Of a stretch of DNA of 64,000 bases, positions 43,750-53,416 are shown piece after piece (within the stretch, counting starts at the first letter, position 1; the number at the start of each line of letters is the position of its first letter). The position numbers were made by a program, and so were the translations under genes. The DNA is from Chryseobacterium sp. Lineage in GTDB: Bacteria > Bacteroidota > Bacteroidia > Flavobacteriales > Weeksellaceae. The stretch is from contig NZ_VOXE01000001.1 of NCBI RefSeq assembly GCF_008014695.1, positions 372,001 to 436,000 on the forward strand, written 5' to 3'. Below the pieces are notes generated by a model. It saw only the letters and a program-made list of their open reading frames with translations. It was not told the DNA's origin and did no database searches.

Positions 43750-45426
43750 ATGTCGAATCTTTGGAGAACGAAACCCCTGAGTCAGCTTCTGATTGAAGCC
43801 GATGATTCTGAAAAGGGACTTAAAAAAACACTGTCTTCCGGAGCACTGGTTGCTTTGGGAATCGGCGCCATCATTGGAGCCGGCCTTTTCTCGATAACCG
43901 GTATGGCTGCTGCTAATTACGCAGGTCCCGGAATCATGATTTCCTTTATTATTGCAGCAATAGGCTGCGCTTTTGCCGGACTTTGTTATGCCGAGTTTGC
44001 ATCAATGATTCCTGTTGCAGGAAGCGCTTACACCTATTCCTACGCAACAATGGGTGAATTTGTGGCCTGGATTATTGGTTGGGACCTGGTCCTGGAATAT
44101 GCGGTAGGCGCTGCCACCGTAGCTTCGAGCTGGTCAGGATACTTAGGGAAATTTTTCCATTCTTTCGGCGTATCGCTTCCTGAAACGTTGATGACGACGC
44201 CTTTTGACATCACTTCAAGCGGCGCGACCGGAATCATTAATCTACCTGCAATTTTCATCGTGTTGATCATGTCTTTGATTTTGATAAAAGGCACGAGCGA
44301 ATCTGCATGGGTAAATACCGGAATTGTAATTCTGAAGGTGGCGATTGTAATTCTCTTTATTGTTGTTGGTTTCAAATACATCAAAGCAGAAAATCTGACT
44401 CCCCTGATTCCTGAAAACACCGGAAAATTTGGAGAATACGGCTGGTCCGGGATTATACGGGCCGCAGCAGTCGTCTTTTTTGCCTATATCGGTTTTGATG
44501 CGGTTTCTACGGCAGCACAGGAAACAAAAAATCCGAAAAAAGCAATGCCGATCGGTATTATGGGCTCCCTATTAATCTGTACAGTACTGTATATCATTTT
44601 TGCTTACGTAATGGTGGGTGTGGTTCATTATAAAGCTTTCGCTGCAGGCGGTGGAGCAGATCATCTTGCACCGGTAGCGATTGCAATTGAGGCGATGGGA
44701 GATGTGGTAAACGGAACAGTAGTTCCTGCTTATCCGTGGTTGAACACCACAATTATTTTTGCGATCTTATTGGGATATGCTTCGGTAATTCTGGTAATGC
44801 TGATGGGCCAAAGTCGTGTGTTTTATTCCATGAGTAAAGACGGACTTTTACCGAAAGTATTCAGCGAGATTCATCCGAAATACAGAACTCCATATAAATC
44901 CAATCTCTTTTTCCTTGTTTTCGTGAGTTTATTCGCGGCATTTGTGCCGGGAAGAGTGGTAGGAGAAATGACGAGTATCGGAACTTTATTTGCCTTTATT
45001 TTGGTGTGTATCGGAGTTTTGGTGATGAGAAAAACGCAGCCGAATGCACCACGTGCATTTGTGACTCCTTTGGTTCCTTTGGTTCCGGTGCTGGGTGTTC
45101 TGGTTTGTTTCGGAATGATGGCGTTTCTTCCGTTCGATACCTGGATCCGTCTGGTTTGCTGGATGATGATCGGTCTCGATGTATATCTGTTCAGAGGAAT
45201 CAAAAATTCATTGCTCGGAAAAGCAAATGCTACGACACATGATCCTAAGAACTTCACCGTTACTGCCATATCAGGAGCAGTTCTTACGATAATTTTAGCG
45301 GTTCTTGCGTTCTTACATCATCGCAGTGCCGAGACCGATGACAGTGCGCTCATTAACTTCTCTATCGTAATGATCATCGTACATGCGGTGCTTTACGGAT
45401 ATTACTTCTTCAAAAACAAGAAATAA
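43750..45426 (+). CDS. APC-family amino acid permease
   Basis: A 558-residue inner-membrane transporter with about 12-14 membrane segments. The APC hallmark GIGAIIGAGLFSITG lies near residues 37-51, and FFAYIGFDAVSTAAQETKNPKKAMP near 240 is typical of the cationic amino acid transporter subgroup (YfnA/CAT-like). The substrate is probably an amino acid such as Arg or Lys, but it cannot be fixed from sequence. The gene stands alone between a divergent pnuC and a terminator. Confidence 0.9.
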   Translation: MSNLWRTKPLSQLLIEADDSEKGLKKTLSSGALVALGIGAIIGAGLFSITGMAAANYAGPGIMISFIIAAIGCAFAGLCYAEFASMIPVAGSAYTYSYATMGEFVAWIIGWDLVLEYAVGAATVASSWSGYLGKFFHSFGVSLPETLMTTPFDITSSGATGIINLPAIFIVLIMSLILIKGTSESAWVNTGIVILKVAIVILFIVVGFKYIKAENLTPLIPENTGKFGEYGWSGIIRAAAVVFFAYIGFDAVSTAAQETKNPKKAMPIGIMGSLLICTVLYIIFAYVMVGVVHYKAFAAGGGADHLAPVAIAIEAMGDVVNGTVVPAYPWLNTTIIFAILLGYASVILVMLMGQSRVFYSMSKDGLLPKVFSEIHPKYRTPYKSNLFFLVFVSLFAAFVPGRVVGEMTSIGTLFAFILVCIGVLVMRKTQPNAPRAFVTPLVPLVPVLGVLVCFGMMAFLPFDTWIRLVCWMMIGLDVYLFRGIKNSLLGKANATTHDPKNFTVTAISGAVLTIILAVLAFLHHRSAETDDSALINFSIVMIIVHAVLYGYYFFKNKK

Positions 45427-45446
45427 ACATTCATTATAAACTGTTG

Positions 45447-45472
45447 AAAATCCCGCTTTATGGCGGGATTTT
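45447..45472 (+). terminator. Terminator after the permease gene
   Basis: A 10-bp stem AAAATCCCGC at 45447-45456 with GCGGGATTTT at 45463-45472 is followed by T residues. The next promoter motif starts only three bases later. Confidence 0.8.
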
Positions 45473-45474
45473 TA

Positions 45475-45482
45475 TATTTTTG
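45475..45482 (+). promoter_or_regulatory. -7 element TATTTTTG beside a terminator
   Basis: Matches TAnnTTTG and ends 14 bases before the ATG at 45497. The expected -33 position falls inside the terminator stem. Confidence 0.4.
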
Positions 45483-45496
45483 ACCAAATTGGATTC

Positions 45497-46522
45497 ATGA
45501 AAAAAATATTCCTCATTACTTTCATTGGTGCTTTTTGCCATATTGCTGCACAGAAAGTGCAGGTAAAGACCTTATTGAAAGACAAAATTTCCATCCGTGC
45601 GCTGCAGATCTGGAACGGAAAAGTCTGGTATTCCGGAACGGATTCAAAATTCGGATATGTTAATCTGAAGGATACATCTGACCACAAACAGATTAAACTT
45701 TCCCCTGAGAAATTACAGTTCAGAACCTTGGCGCAGAATAAACACGCATTTTATCTCATCAATATTGAAAGCCCGGGTTATTTCTTTAAAATTGATAAAA
45801 AAACTTTAAAACCTCAGATTGTTTTTAAAGATACTCTGAAAACCGCGTTCTACGATGCCCTTCATTTTGTTCATAATGATCTGGCTTATGCTTTCAGTGA
45901 TCCTGACAAAGATTTAAATATGAAACTTGCGGCATATCATGGGAAAGGTAAAAATACATGGCACGTGATTGATCATGATGGAAAACTGAAAATGAATAAA
46001 GGCGAAGCCGCATTCGCAGCCAGCAATACCAATATCGCTTCTTTAGGAAAATATTTGTGGATCGCAACCGGTGGCGAGACCTCGCGCATCTTCAGACTGA
46101 ATTTCAGTCAGGGAAATTGGGAGATTTTCAATACGCCGTTTATCCAGGGAACTTCTTCACAGGGGATTTATTCCATCGATTTTTATGATGAAAATTTCGG
46201 AATTGCTGTTGGCGGTGATTATACCAAACAGGCTGAAAACATCAGTAATATTGCAACCACCCACAATAGCGGCGAAACCTGGCAAATTCAGGCATCAGGA
46301 AAAAACGGCGGTTACAAAACTTGCGTAAAGATCCGTCCGGGATCGAAAGGGAAAGAAATCATTGCAGTCGGAGACCAGAATATTGAGTTTTCAAGGGATT
46401 TTGGCAAAACTTGGACAAAAATTTCTGAAGAAAAAGGGCTGTTCGTGTGCGAGTGGGGCGATAGGAATACTTTGGTATTTGCTGGAAAGGACAGAATCAT
46501 TAAAATGGAACTTAAATTTTAA
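45497..46522 (+). CDS. Secreted YCF48-like propeller protein
   Basis: A 341-residue exported protein with signal peptide MKKIFLITFIGAFCHIAA. It has repeats such as TTHNSGETWQI and FSRDFGKTWTKISEEKG, the Asp-box style of YCF48 or oxidoreductase-labelled beta-propellers. Unlike the propeller protein at 14771, no T9SS sorting domain is present; the C-terminus ends at a beta strand (RIIKMELKF). It is probably periplasmic or attached by other means. The function is unknown. Confidence 0.78.
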   Translation: MKKIFLITFIGAFCHIAAQKVQVKTLLKDKISIRALQIWNGKVWYSGTDSKFGYVNLKDTSDHKQIKLSPEKLQFRTLAQNKHAFYLINIESPGYFFKIDKKTLKPQIVFKDTLKTAFYDALHFVHNDLAYAFSDPDKDLNMKLAAYHGKGKNTWHVIDHDGKLKMNKGEAAFAASNTNIASLGKYLWIATGGETSRIFRLNFSQGNWEIFNTPFIQGTSSQGIYSIDFYDENFGIAVGGDYTKQAENISNIATTHNSGETWQIQASGKNGGYKTCVKIRPGSKGKEIIAVGDQNIEFSRDFGKTWTKISEEKGLFVCEWGDRNTLVFAGKDRIIKMELKF

Positions 46523-46569
46523 ACTGTGAAATCTCATCACGCATAATTTCATGCTCCTAACTTATTTCG

Positions 46570-46577
46570 TATTTTTG
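46570..46577 (+). promoter_or_regulatory. -7 element TATTTTTG for hemN
   Basis: Matches TAnnTTTG, 55 bases before the hemN ATG. No clear -33 box is seen, and no FNR-type site (TTGAT-N4-ATCAA) is visible in the gap. Confidence 0.35.
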
Positions 46578-46632
46578 CTGCTTGAAATTCTTTGAATGAT
46601 TTTCATGTCTCCTTCAATAAATAAGTTCCCGA

Positions 46633-48012
46633 ATGAATTCTTTAATCGATAAATACAATATTCCCGGCCCACGCTACACTTCATATCCAACCGTTCCGTT
46701 CTGGGACGAGGCTGGCTTTACAGCAGATTTGTGGCAGCAGTCGGTCATCAGGTCCTTTAATGAAAGCAATGATGCCGAAGGAATTTCCATTTACATTCAC
46801 TTGCCTTTTTGTGAGCAGCTCTGCACCTTCTGTGCGTGTCATAAAAGGATTACAAAACAGCATTCTGTTGAAGTTCCTTATCTCGAAAGTGTCCTGAAAG
46901 AATGGGATCTTTATTTGAATCTTCTTCAGAGTGAAGGCAGTAATCTCGGTAAAAAACCAAAAATAAAGGAACTGCATTTGGGCGGTGGAACTCCAACTTT
47001 TTTCTCTCCTGACAATCTGAAAACCCTGCTGGAAGGGATTTTTGCCAAAGCTGAAATCGCAGAAAATCCTGAGTTTTCTTTTGAAGGCCATCCGAACAAT
47101 ACGACGCGTGAACATCTTCAGACGCTTTATGATCTGGGTTTCCGCAGAAGCAGTTTCGGCGTGCAGGATTACGATCCGCAGGTACAGAAAGCCATTAATC
47201 GGATCCAGCCTTTCGAAAATGTAGAAAGGGTGACCAACTGGGCCCGCGAAATAGGATACAAAGGTGTTTCTCACGATTTGGTCTTCGGTTTGCCATTTCA
47301 CACCTGGGAAAAAATGGAACATACGATCCGCAAAACGTTGGAACTGAAACCTGACCGGCTGGCTTTTTATTCCTACGCCCACGTTCCATGGATTAAAGGG
47401 GTCGGACAAAGAGGTTTCGACGAAAACGATTTGCCGAGTGGCGAGGAAAAACGGAAACTCTACGAAAACGGAAAAAAATTACTGGAAGAACTCGGTTATA
47501 TTGAAGTGGGAATGGATCATTTTGCTCTGGAACACGATGATCTGTATCAGTCAATGGTTTCCGGTGATATTCACCGGAATTTCATGGGTTATTCCTCAAG
47601 CAAAACCCAACTGATGATCGGTTTGGGCATGAGTGCGATTTCGGATTCATGGTACGCCTTTGCGCAGAACGAAAAAACCGTGGAAGATTACCAGAAAAGG
47701 GTAGAGGAAGGCAAAATTCCTGTTTTCCGCGGGCATATTTTAAATGAAGAGGATTTGAATATCCGCCAGCACATTCTGAATATCATGTGCAGGCTCGAAA
47801 CTTCCTGGGACTGGCAGACTGCATTCCCTGAAATTGAAAATGCTCTGGATGCATTAAAAGAAATGGAAGCCGACGGTTTGGTGGAAATATCTGAAAATTC
47901 AATTAAAATAACCGAAAAAGGCCGCGCTTTCACCAGAAATGTGGCCATGACTTTCGACCTCCGCATGATGCGGAACAAACCGGAAACCCGGATTTTTTCG
48001 ATGACGATATAG
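46633..48012 (+). CDS. hemN: Oxygen-independent coproporphyrinogen III oxidase
   Basis: A radical SAM enzyme that decarboxylates coproporphyrinogen III to protoporphyrinogen IX without oxygen. The 459 residues hold the 4Fe-4S motif in IHLPFCEQLCTFCACHK (C-x3-C-x2-C, with an extra Cys typical of HemN), an N-terminal GPRYTSYPTVPFW, the SAM-binding LHLGGGTPTFFS, and the C-terminal HemN domain. This form distinguishes it from HemW. No oxygen-dependent hemF lies nearby. Confidence 0.95.
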   Translation: MNSLIDKYNIPGPRYTSYPTVPFWDEAGFTADLWQQSVIRSFNESNDAEGISIYIHLPFCEQLCTFCACHKRITKQHSVEVPYLESVLKEWDLYLNLLQSEGSNLGKKPKIKELHLGGGTPTFFSPDNLKTLLEGIFAKAEIAENPEFSFEGHPNNTTREHLQTLYDLGFRRSSFGVQDYDPQVQKAINRIQPFENVERVTNWAREIGYKGVSHDLVFGLPFHTWEKMEHTIRKTLELKPDRLAFYSYAHVPWIKGVGQRGFDENDLPSGEEKRKLYENGKKLLEELGYIEVGMDHFALEHDDLYQSMVSGDIHRNFMGYSSSKTQLMIGLGMSAISDSWYAFAQNEKTVEDYQKRVEEGKIPVFRGHILNEEDLNIRQHILNIMCRLETSWDWQTAFPEIENALDALKEMEADGLVEISENSIKITEKGRAFTRNVAMTFDLRMMRNKPETRIFSMTI

Positions 48013-48017
48013 AAGAT

Positions 48018-48043
48018 AAAGCGGCTCACATTTGAGCCGCTTT
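48018..48043. terminator. Bidirectional terminator, hemN / dehydrogenase-like
   Basis: An 11-bp stem (48018-48028 with 48033-48043) with CATT loop is followed by T residues between convergent genes. Confidence 0.85.
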
Positions 48044-48045
48044 TT

Positions 48046-49404
48046 TTATTTTATGATGATTTTCTGTGAGTAAATCTTTACTCCGTCAGATTTTATGGTA
48101 GCGAAATACACGCCGGTCTTCAGAGACGAGATATCGATGCTTAGATCTTCGATGATCTTGACTTCTAGTACTTTTCTTCCTTCCGAATTGATGATTTCAG
48201 CCGAAAGATCTTTGCCTTTGATCCCTTTTACAAAAATTTTACCGGACGCAGGATTCGGGCTGATGCTGATTTTTTCTTTCAGCATCTCGGCCGTTGAAAG
48301 GGTAGTGGTCGTGACTTTATACACTTTTCCGTTGCTTACGGCCGCCACATAAAGTTCCTTGTTCACATCTTCACCAAAAGTTGAAAAATTATTGCCGGTA
48401 AATGCGGTTGTCCAGACAATGGAGTTGTCGGGAGCCATCATCCCGATCTGGGTGGAGCAGTAATCGGCGAAAAAATATTTTCCTGAAAAAGCAGGATAAA
48501 GTGCACCACGGTAAACATAACCTCCGGTAATTGAGCATTTTCCTCCGGAATGGTCATAGGTAGCAACCGGAAAGGTCATCGTGGAAGCGGCAGCGCAACC
48601 CGCAGTGTTGTATGCACTGTTTCCTTCATGGCACCGCCATCCGTAGTTGATTCCGGCCTGGGAAATCGGCATCCGGTTGATTTCTTCAATCTGGTTTTGT
48701 CCAACATCAGCGATCATTGCATTTCCTGCGGTAAGATCAAACGAAAATTTCCACGCATTTCTGAGGCCGTAAGACCAGACTTCATCAGCACCATCAACGC
48801 CGACAAAAGGATTGGCAGGTGGAATATTATAGGGTCCAGTGGAATTTACATCAATCCTGAGCATTTTTCCTAAAAGTGCATTTTTGTTCTGCCCATTTCC
48901 ATTCGGGTCACCGCCACTGCCACCGTCGCCGGTTGAAATCCAGAGATAACCGTCGGGTGCGAAATGAATGCTTCCGCCGTTGTGATTGTCGAAGGGTTTC
49001 GGGATATTCAACAGTATTTTTTCTGAAGTAAGGTCGGCAATATTCGGATCGGTGGTGCTTACAGAATATCTTGCGACGGTAATATTTCCTGCAAGGTTAT
49101 TGTAATACACGAAAAAATAACCGTTTGTAGCGTATTGCGGATGAAATGCAAGGCCGAGAAGCCCTCTTTCGCCACCAAATGTAATCTTGGAACTGAGGTT
49201 CAGAAAAGGAACGGCATCCACGGTTCCCGTGGACTGGAGGATTTTGATCTCGCCGCTTTGCTGAACAACAAACAGACGGCTGTCGTTGGCATTTGCAATT
49301 TCTACCGGATTGCTGAAACCGCTGGCGAATTCAACAAGACTAATGCTTTGGGCTGAAAAAACCATTGAAGAAAAAGCACTGATAAAAAATAATATTTTTT
49401 TCAT
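48046..49404 (-). CDS. Secreted glucose/sorbosone dehydrogenase-like protein with T9SS domain
   Basis: A 452-residue exported protein with a signal peptide (about 1-18). A six-bladed GSDH-type beta-propeller follows: early ANDSRLFVVQQSGEI, then FGGERGLLGLAFHP, NHNGGSIHFAPDGYLWIS and STGDGGSGGDPNGNGQ. Relatives bind PQQ and Ca2+ and oxidise sugars. A T9SS sorting domain closes the protein, starting SISPNPASGKIFV and ending YSQKIIIK. It is thus expected at the surface. PQQ synthesis genes are not in this window, so cofactor use is inferred from the family. Confidence 0.87.
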   Translation of the reverse strand: MKKILFFISAFSSMVFSAQSISLVEFASGFSNPVEIANANDSRLFVVQQSGEIKILQSTGTVDAVPFLNLSSKITFGGERGLLGLAFHPQYATNGYFFVYYNNLAGNITVARYSVSTTDPNIADLTSEKILLNIPKPFDNHNGGSIHFAPDGYLWISTGDGGSGGDPNGNGQNKNALLGKMLRIDVNSTGPYNIPPANPFVGVDGADEVWSYGLRNAWKFSFDLTAGNAMIADVGQNQIEEINRMPISQAGINYGWRCHEGNSAYNTAGCAAASTMTFPVATYDHSGGKCSITGGYVYRGALYPAFSGKYFFADYCSTQIGMMAPDNSIVWTTAFTGNNFSTFGEDVNKELYVAAVSNGKVYKVTTTTLSTAEMLKEKISISPNPASGKIFVKGIKGKDLSAEIINSEGRKVLEVKIIEDLSIDISSLKTGVYFATIKSDGVKIYSQKIIIK

Positions 49405-49556
49405 GATACCGTGATTTTTATGTTTAGGTGAAGTTACTTAAAAATTAGTGAAGATATAGCGCCGTCAACTCGATTTTAAAACAGCGATATTTTTTCCACA
49501 TTAAATATACAATTCCCGAATGATGGCCAGAAAAATAAAAAAGTTACATTTTTTAT

Positions 49557-49564
49557 TAAATTTG
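49557..49564 (+). promoter_or_regulatory. -7 element TAAATTTG
   Basis: Matches TAnnTTTG, 17 bases before the ATG at 49582. No matching -33 box at 19 bases. Confidence 0.4.
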
Positions 49565-49581
49565 CTTTAAAATCTACACCA

Positions 49582-50364
49582 ATGAAAAAAATTAAACAAA
49601 TCCTGGCAGTTGCCTTACTGTTCTCGGTTCAGCTCTTTTTTGCCCAGCAGTTGCAGGAATCTCTGGACTGGATTAATTCCAAAAGGATTGAAGGTTTCGA
49701 TTACTTCAGCACCGGATTGTCACAGGATCCCGAAAACCGGCTGCAGATAACTTCGGACAAAATCCGGATCGAATCTAAAGATGCAACAAAATACACCTGG
49801 TTCGACTGGAATACCATTAACGACATGAGGGTAAATGATGAAGTGGAAGGCAAGTATGTTCTTTATATCGTTTCCAATTACATTTACGAAGGGCTTCCGC
49901 TTTATATCGGGATCCATTTCAAATCAAAAGATCTCAGAACACGTTTCTCAAATGCAGTGGAGCATATTGCCAAATTAAAGGGAGGGAAAGGTCTTATTTA
50001 TAATAATTATGATACCTCCAAATCCAGTGCGGTGATATGGCTTCGGGCCCGAGGAATTGATATTTTTGAGGGAGACAATAAACTTCGACTTGAAATTACT
50101 GAAGACAGAATTCGGAAATATTATCTCAAATCCACGGAATCCATCAGCATCAACTGGCGGGATGTGAAAGAGATCAAGTCTGAACTTTACGAAAAAAACA
50201 AAAAATACAAGCACGTTACAATTGTTGGGCCCACCGACGCTGCAGGCAACTTAACCACCATCAGTTTTTATATCTATCAGGGAATGGCCGACGAATATGT
50301 AAAGGCTTTGAATTCACTGGCTTACAAAAACGGCGCACAACTCGTGAAAGAAGATTTGTTCTGA
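49582..50364 (+). CDS. Secreted protein of unknown function
   Basis: A 260-residue exported protein with signal peptide MKKIKQILAVALLFSVQLFF. Two similar halves can be seen: residues 25-125 (with LQITSDKIRIESKDATKYTWFDW) and residues 145-250 (with LRLEITEDRIRKYYLKSTESISINW), which repeat a motif of strand, charged turn and aromatic strand around a predicted PH-like or beta-sandwich fold. I cannot name a family. There is no T9SS sorting domain, and it precedes secDF by 76 bases. Confidence 0.65.
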   Translation: MKKIKQILAVALLFSVQLFFAQQLQESLDWINSKRIEGFDYFSTGLSQDPENRLQITSDKIRIESKDATKYTWFDWNTINDMRVNDEVEGKYVLYIVSNYIYEGLPLYIGIHFKSKDLRTRFSNAVEHIAKLKGGKGLIYNNYDTSKSSAVIWLRARGIDIFEGDNKLRLEITEDRIRKYYLKSTESISINWRDVKEIKSELYEKNKKYKHVTIVGPTDAAGNLTTISFYIYQGMADEYVKALNSLAYKNGAQLVKEDLF

Positions 50365-50390
50365 GCAGATTTATTATCTTCAAACCATTT

Positions 50391-50409
50391 CTAAAGTAGC
50401 CTACTTTAG
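50391..50409. promoter_or_regulatory. Perfect 9-bp palindrome in the secDF promoter
   Basis: CTAAAGTAG at 50391-50399 and CTACTTTAG at 50401-50409 form a perfect inverted repeat around one base. It ends ten bases before the -7 box at 50420 and covers the expected -33 region, the position of a repressor operator. No T-run follows, so it is not a terminator. Confidence 0.5.
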
Positions 50410-50419
50410 ATAAAATCAT

Positions 50420-50427
50420 TATATTTG
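50420..50427 (+). promoter_or_regulatory. -7 element TATATTTG for secDF
   Basis: Matches TAnnTTTG, 13 bases before the ATG at 50441. The transcript would start near 50433. Confidence 0.5.
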
Positions 50428-50440
50428 CCGACTAATTTTA

Positions 50441-53371
50441 ATGTTGTATAAAATGCAAGGAAAAGGACTTATTACGATTGTTGCCATTGTTTTGGGATTA
50501 ATTTGCCTCAACGAATTACTGCCGACTTGGTACGCAAGCAAAATTGAAAACCAGGCCACTGCCATTGCCGGAAACAACCAGGCTAAGTACCAGAAAGAGC
50601 TTTCAAGACTCTCGAAGGACACTTTGAACCTCGGTTTCACCAAACTTTACTACTCCAAAGCGAAGGAAAAAGAGATGAAACTGGGTTTGGATTTGAAAGG
50701 CGGTATCAACGTGCTGTTGGAAATCAACCAAAGAGATTTGGTAAATGACCTTACCAATTATTCCACCAATCCTGTGCTTATCGAAGCCCTTAACCGGACC
50801 GATGTAGCCCAGAGAAACTCCACAAAATCCTATATCGATAATTTCTTCGATGTTTTTGAGACGGTGAATAAAGAAAAAGGCACCAACCTGAAACTTGCCG
50901 ATCCGGATATTTTCGGAAATACAACATTATCGGAAGTAAAATACAACACGAGTGACGATCAGGTGAAAAGCATCGTCAGAAAAAAAATTGAGCAGTCTAT
51001 CGGGACCGCTTTTGAAGTAATCAGAACGCGTATCGACAAGATGGGAGCCGTGCAGCCAAACGTGCAGCAGGTACCTGGAACCGGAAGGATTTCTGTGGAA
51101 ATGCCTGGAATCAAAGATATTGACCGCGTGAAAAAAATGCTTCAGACTTCTGCAAAACTCCAGTTCTGGGAAGTGCAGCAGACTCCTGAAGTATATCCGT
51201 ACTTCGAGCAGCTAAATACAATGGTTGCTGCAAAAGGAGATTCAATGGGAGTGGCGAAGAACACCAACTTCACCAAAATTCTTCAGGTTGATAAATTAAG
51301 ATCAAACGGCGTTGCCAACGTAAAATTATCCGATACTGCTGCGGTGAATAAAATCATCAACAGCAAAGTAGCGGTGGAGGCCCGTCCTTCAAACTTAAAA
51401 TATACCCAGTTCATGTGGGGCTACAAACCGGAATCCGGTGATGAAGAGAATTTGGTTCTGTATGCCGTTCGCGGAAACATCAACCAAAAAGCTCCGGTTG
51501 ACGGCGCGGTGGAGACTGCAAACGTCAGCTACGACCAGATGGGAAGAATTGTAGTGGACATGCAGATGGATTCTGACGGTGCGAAAGACTGGAAGACCAT
51601 GACTGCGAAAAATGTAAACAAGCCGGTTGCAGTAACTTTGGACAACAGAGTATACACGGCCCCGAATGTAGTTGGTGAAATTCCGAACGGAAGAACACAG
51701 ATTTCAGGTAACTTCTCTCAGGACGAAGCACAGGATCTTGTAAATGTACTGGGTGCAGGAAAACTTCCAGCCGGTGCAAAAATTGTTCAGGCCGATGTGG
51801 TAGGACCGTCTTTGGGTGCTGAATCCATCGATGCGGGTGTGCTTTCCTTTATGATAGCCTTCCTGGTGATTATTGCGTATATCATTTTCTATTATGGCGG
51901 TGCCGGAATTTATGCGGTAATTGCCATGATCATTAACCTTTTCTACATTTTTGGAATGATGGATTCTGGGGATTTCACCCTTACCCTTCCGGGAATTGCA
52001 GGGATCGTGCTCTCCATGGCCATGGCGGTGGATACGAATGTGATCATTTATGAAAGAACCAAGGAAGAACTCTTTGCCGGGAAAAATATCCTCGAAGCCT
52101 ATAAAGACGGTTTCAAACATGCGCTTTCAGCGATTATTGACGGTCACTTAACAACGATCCTTACCGCAGTGGTGCTGTATGTCTTCGGAACTGGTCCGAT
52201 CAAAGGTTTTGCGATTACATTGATCATCGGTATCCTGATGACGTTCTTTACTTCTGTTTTATTGTCAAGGGTAATGATCTTTGCACGTCTTAACAAAGGA
52301 AAAGGACTTTCCGTTTGGACTCCGCTTACGAAAAATCTTTTCAGAAACGTTTGGATCGATTTTATCGGAAAAAGAAAATATGCCTATATCATTTCCGCAG
52401 TGCTTACTGTAGCCAGTATTATTTCAATTGCCAGCAACGGCTTCAAATACGGAATTGATTTCACAGGCGGACGAAATTATGTCGTGAGATTCGAAAAACC
52501 GGTTGATGCGACTCAGGTTGAGGAAAAATTGCTTAAAATATTCTCAACTTCCAATAATCTCAACTCTTCTGTGGAGGCCAAAACATTCGGAACCGACAAC
52601 CAGCTTAAAATTTCTACCGATTACCTCATCAATGATGAGTCTTTAGCTGCCGATCAGACGATTGAAAAGAAACTTTATGAAGGTCTGAAAAATGAGCTTC
52701 CTGCAAACTTAACCCTTCAGGATTTTAAAGCTTCTGATAAAGGACATGCCGGAATTGTTTCCTCAACGAAGGTTGGACCTACCGTTGCAGATGATATTAA
52801 ATCAGGAGGAACGCTTGCGGTGATTGCTGCGCTGGCGGGAATCTTCCTCTACATCCTGTTAAGATTCCGCAAATGGCAGTTCTCCCTCGGAGCAGTTGCC
52901 GGTCTTGCGCATGATGCGATCATTATTTTAGGTGCGTACTCCTTGCTTCACCGTTATATGCCGTTCAGCATGGAGATCAACCAGGATTTCATTGCGGCGA
53001 TCCTTACGGTTCTTGGATATTCAATAAATGATACCGTGATTGTCTTCGACAGGATCAGGGAATATTTGCGGGAGAAAAAATCCCTTACTTTGGCCGGACT
53101 CTTTGATGACTCCATTTCAAGTACTTTGGGACGGACTTTCAACACCTCTTTCACCACCATTCTGGTGATCACAGCCATCTTCATCTTCGGTGGAGACAAC
53201 CTAAGAGGATTTATGTTTGCTCTTCTTTTAGGGATTATTTTCGGAACCTATTCCTCCATCTTTATTGCCTCAGCGATTGCTTACGATTTCCTGAAAGGCA
53301 AAGGAAAAGAGGAAACGCCTCACGGCAAATCGAGTACCGTTAAAGATGTCATTACTCCAAAAGCAAAATAA
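50441..53371 (+). CDS. secDF: Fused SecDF protein export factor
   Basis: A 976-residue inner-membrane protein in which SecD and SecF are joined; it uses the proton gradient to pull exported proteins through SecYEG. The SecD half has an N-terminal membrane segment, LGLDLKGGINVLLEI near residue 75, a large periplasmic domain, and five membrane segments with MAMAVDTNVIIYERTKEEL. The SecF half starts near 640 with GIDFTGGRNYVVRF and ends with NDTVIVFDRIREYLREKK and further segments. The start may be Met-1 or Met-5. Fusion is common in Bacteroidota. Confidence 0.96.
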   Translation: MLYKMQGKGLITIVAIVLGLICLNELLPTWYASKIENQATAIAGNNQAKYQKELSRLSKDTLNLGFTKLYYSKAKEKEMKLGLDLKGGINVLLEINQRDLVNDLTNYSTNPVLIEALNRTDVAQRNSTKSYIDNFFDVFETVNKEKGTNLKLADPDIFGNTTLSEVKYNTSDDQVKSIVRKKIEQSIGTAFEVIRTRIDKMGAVQPNVQQVPGTGRISVEMPGIKDIDRVKKMLQTSAKLQFWEVQQTPEVYPYFEQLNTMVAAKGDSMGVAKNTNFTKILQVDKLRSNGVANVKLSDTAAVNKIINSKVAVEARPSNLKYTQFMWGYKPESGDEENLVLYAVRGNINQKAPVDGAVETANVSYDQMGRIVVDMQMDSDGAKDWKTMTAKNVNKPVAVTLDNRVYTAPNVVGEIPNGRTQISGNFSQDEAQDLVNVLGAGKLPAGAKIVQADVVGPSLGAESIDAGVLSFMIAFLVIIAYIIFYYGGAGIYAVIAMIINLFYIFGMMDSGDFTLTLPGIAGIVLSMAMAVDTNVIIYERTKEELFAGKNILEAYKDGFKHALSAIIDGHLTTILTAVVLYVFGTGPIKGFAITLIIGILMTFFTSVLLSRVMIFARLNKGKGLSVWTPLTKNLFRNVWIDFIGKRKYAYIISAVLTVASIISIASNGFKYGIDFTGGRNYVVRFEKPVDATQVEEKLLKIFSTSNNLNSSVEAKTFGTDNQLKISTDYLINDESLAADQTIEKKLYEGLKNELPANLTLQDFKASDKGHAGIVSSTKVGPTVADDIKSGGTLAVIAALAGIFLYILLRFRKWQFSLGAVAGLAHDAIIILGAYSLLHRYMPFSMEINQDFIAAILTVLGYSINDTVIVFDRIREYLREKKSLTLAGLFDDSISSTLGRTFNTSFTTILVITAIFIFGGDNLRGFMFALLLGIIFGTYSSIFIASAIAYDFLKGKGKEETPHGKSSTVKDVITPKAK

Positions 53372-53388
53372 TAAAAACTCATTTATAG

Positions 53389-53416
53389 AAAAAGTCCTTC
53401 GAAAGAAGGACTTTTT
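53389..53416 (+). terminator. Terminator after secDF with GAAA loop
   Basis: A 12-bp perfect stem (53389-53400 with 53405-53416) closes a GAAA tetraloop and is followed by T residues. Confidence 0.85.

Noticed and set aside
46681-47409. Minus-strand open frame of 242 codons opposite hemN
   Set aside because: Antisense to conserved radical SAM motifs of hemN.
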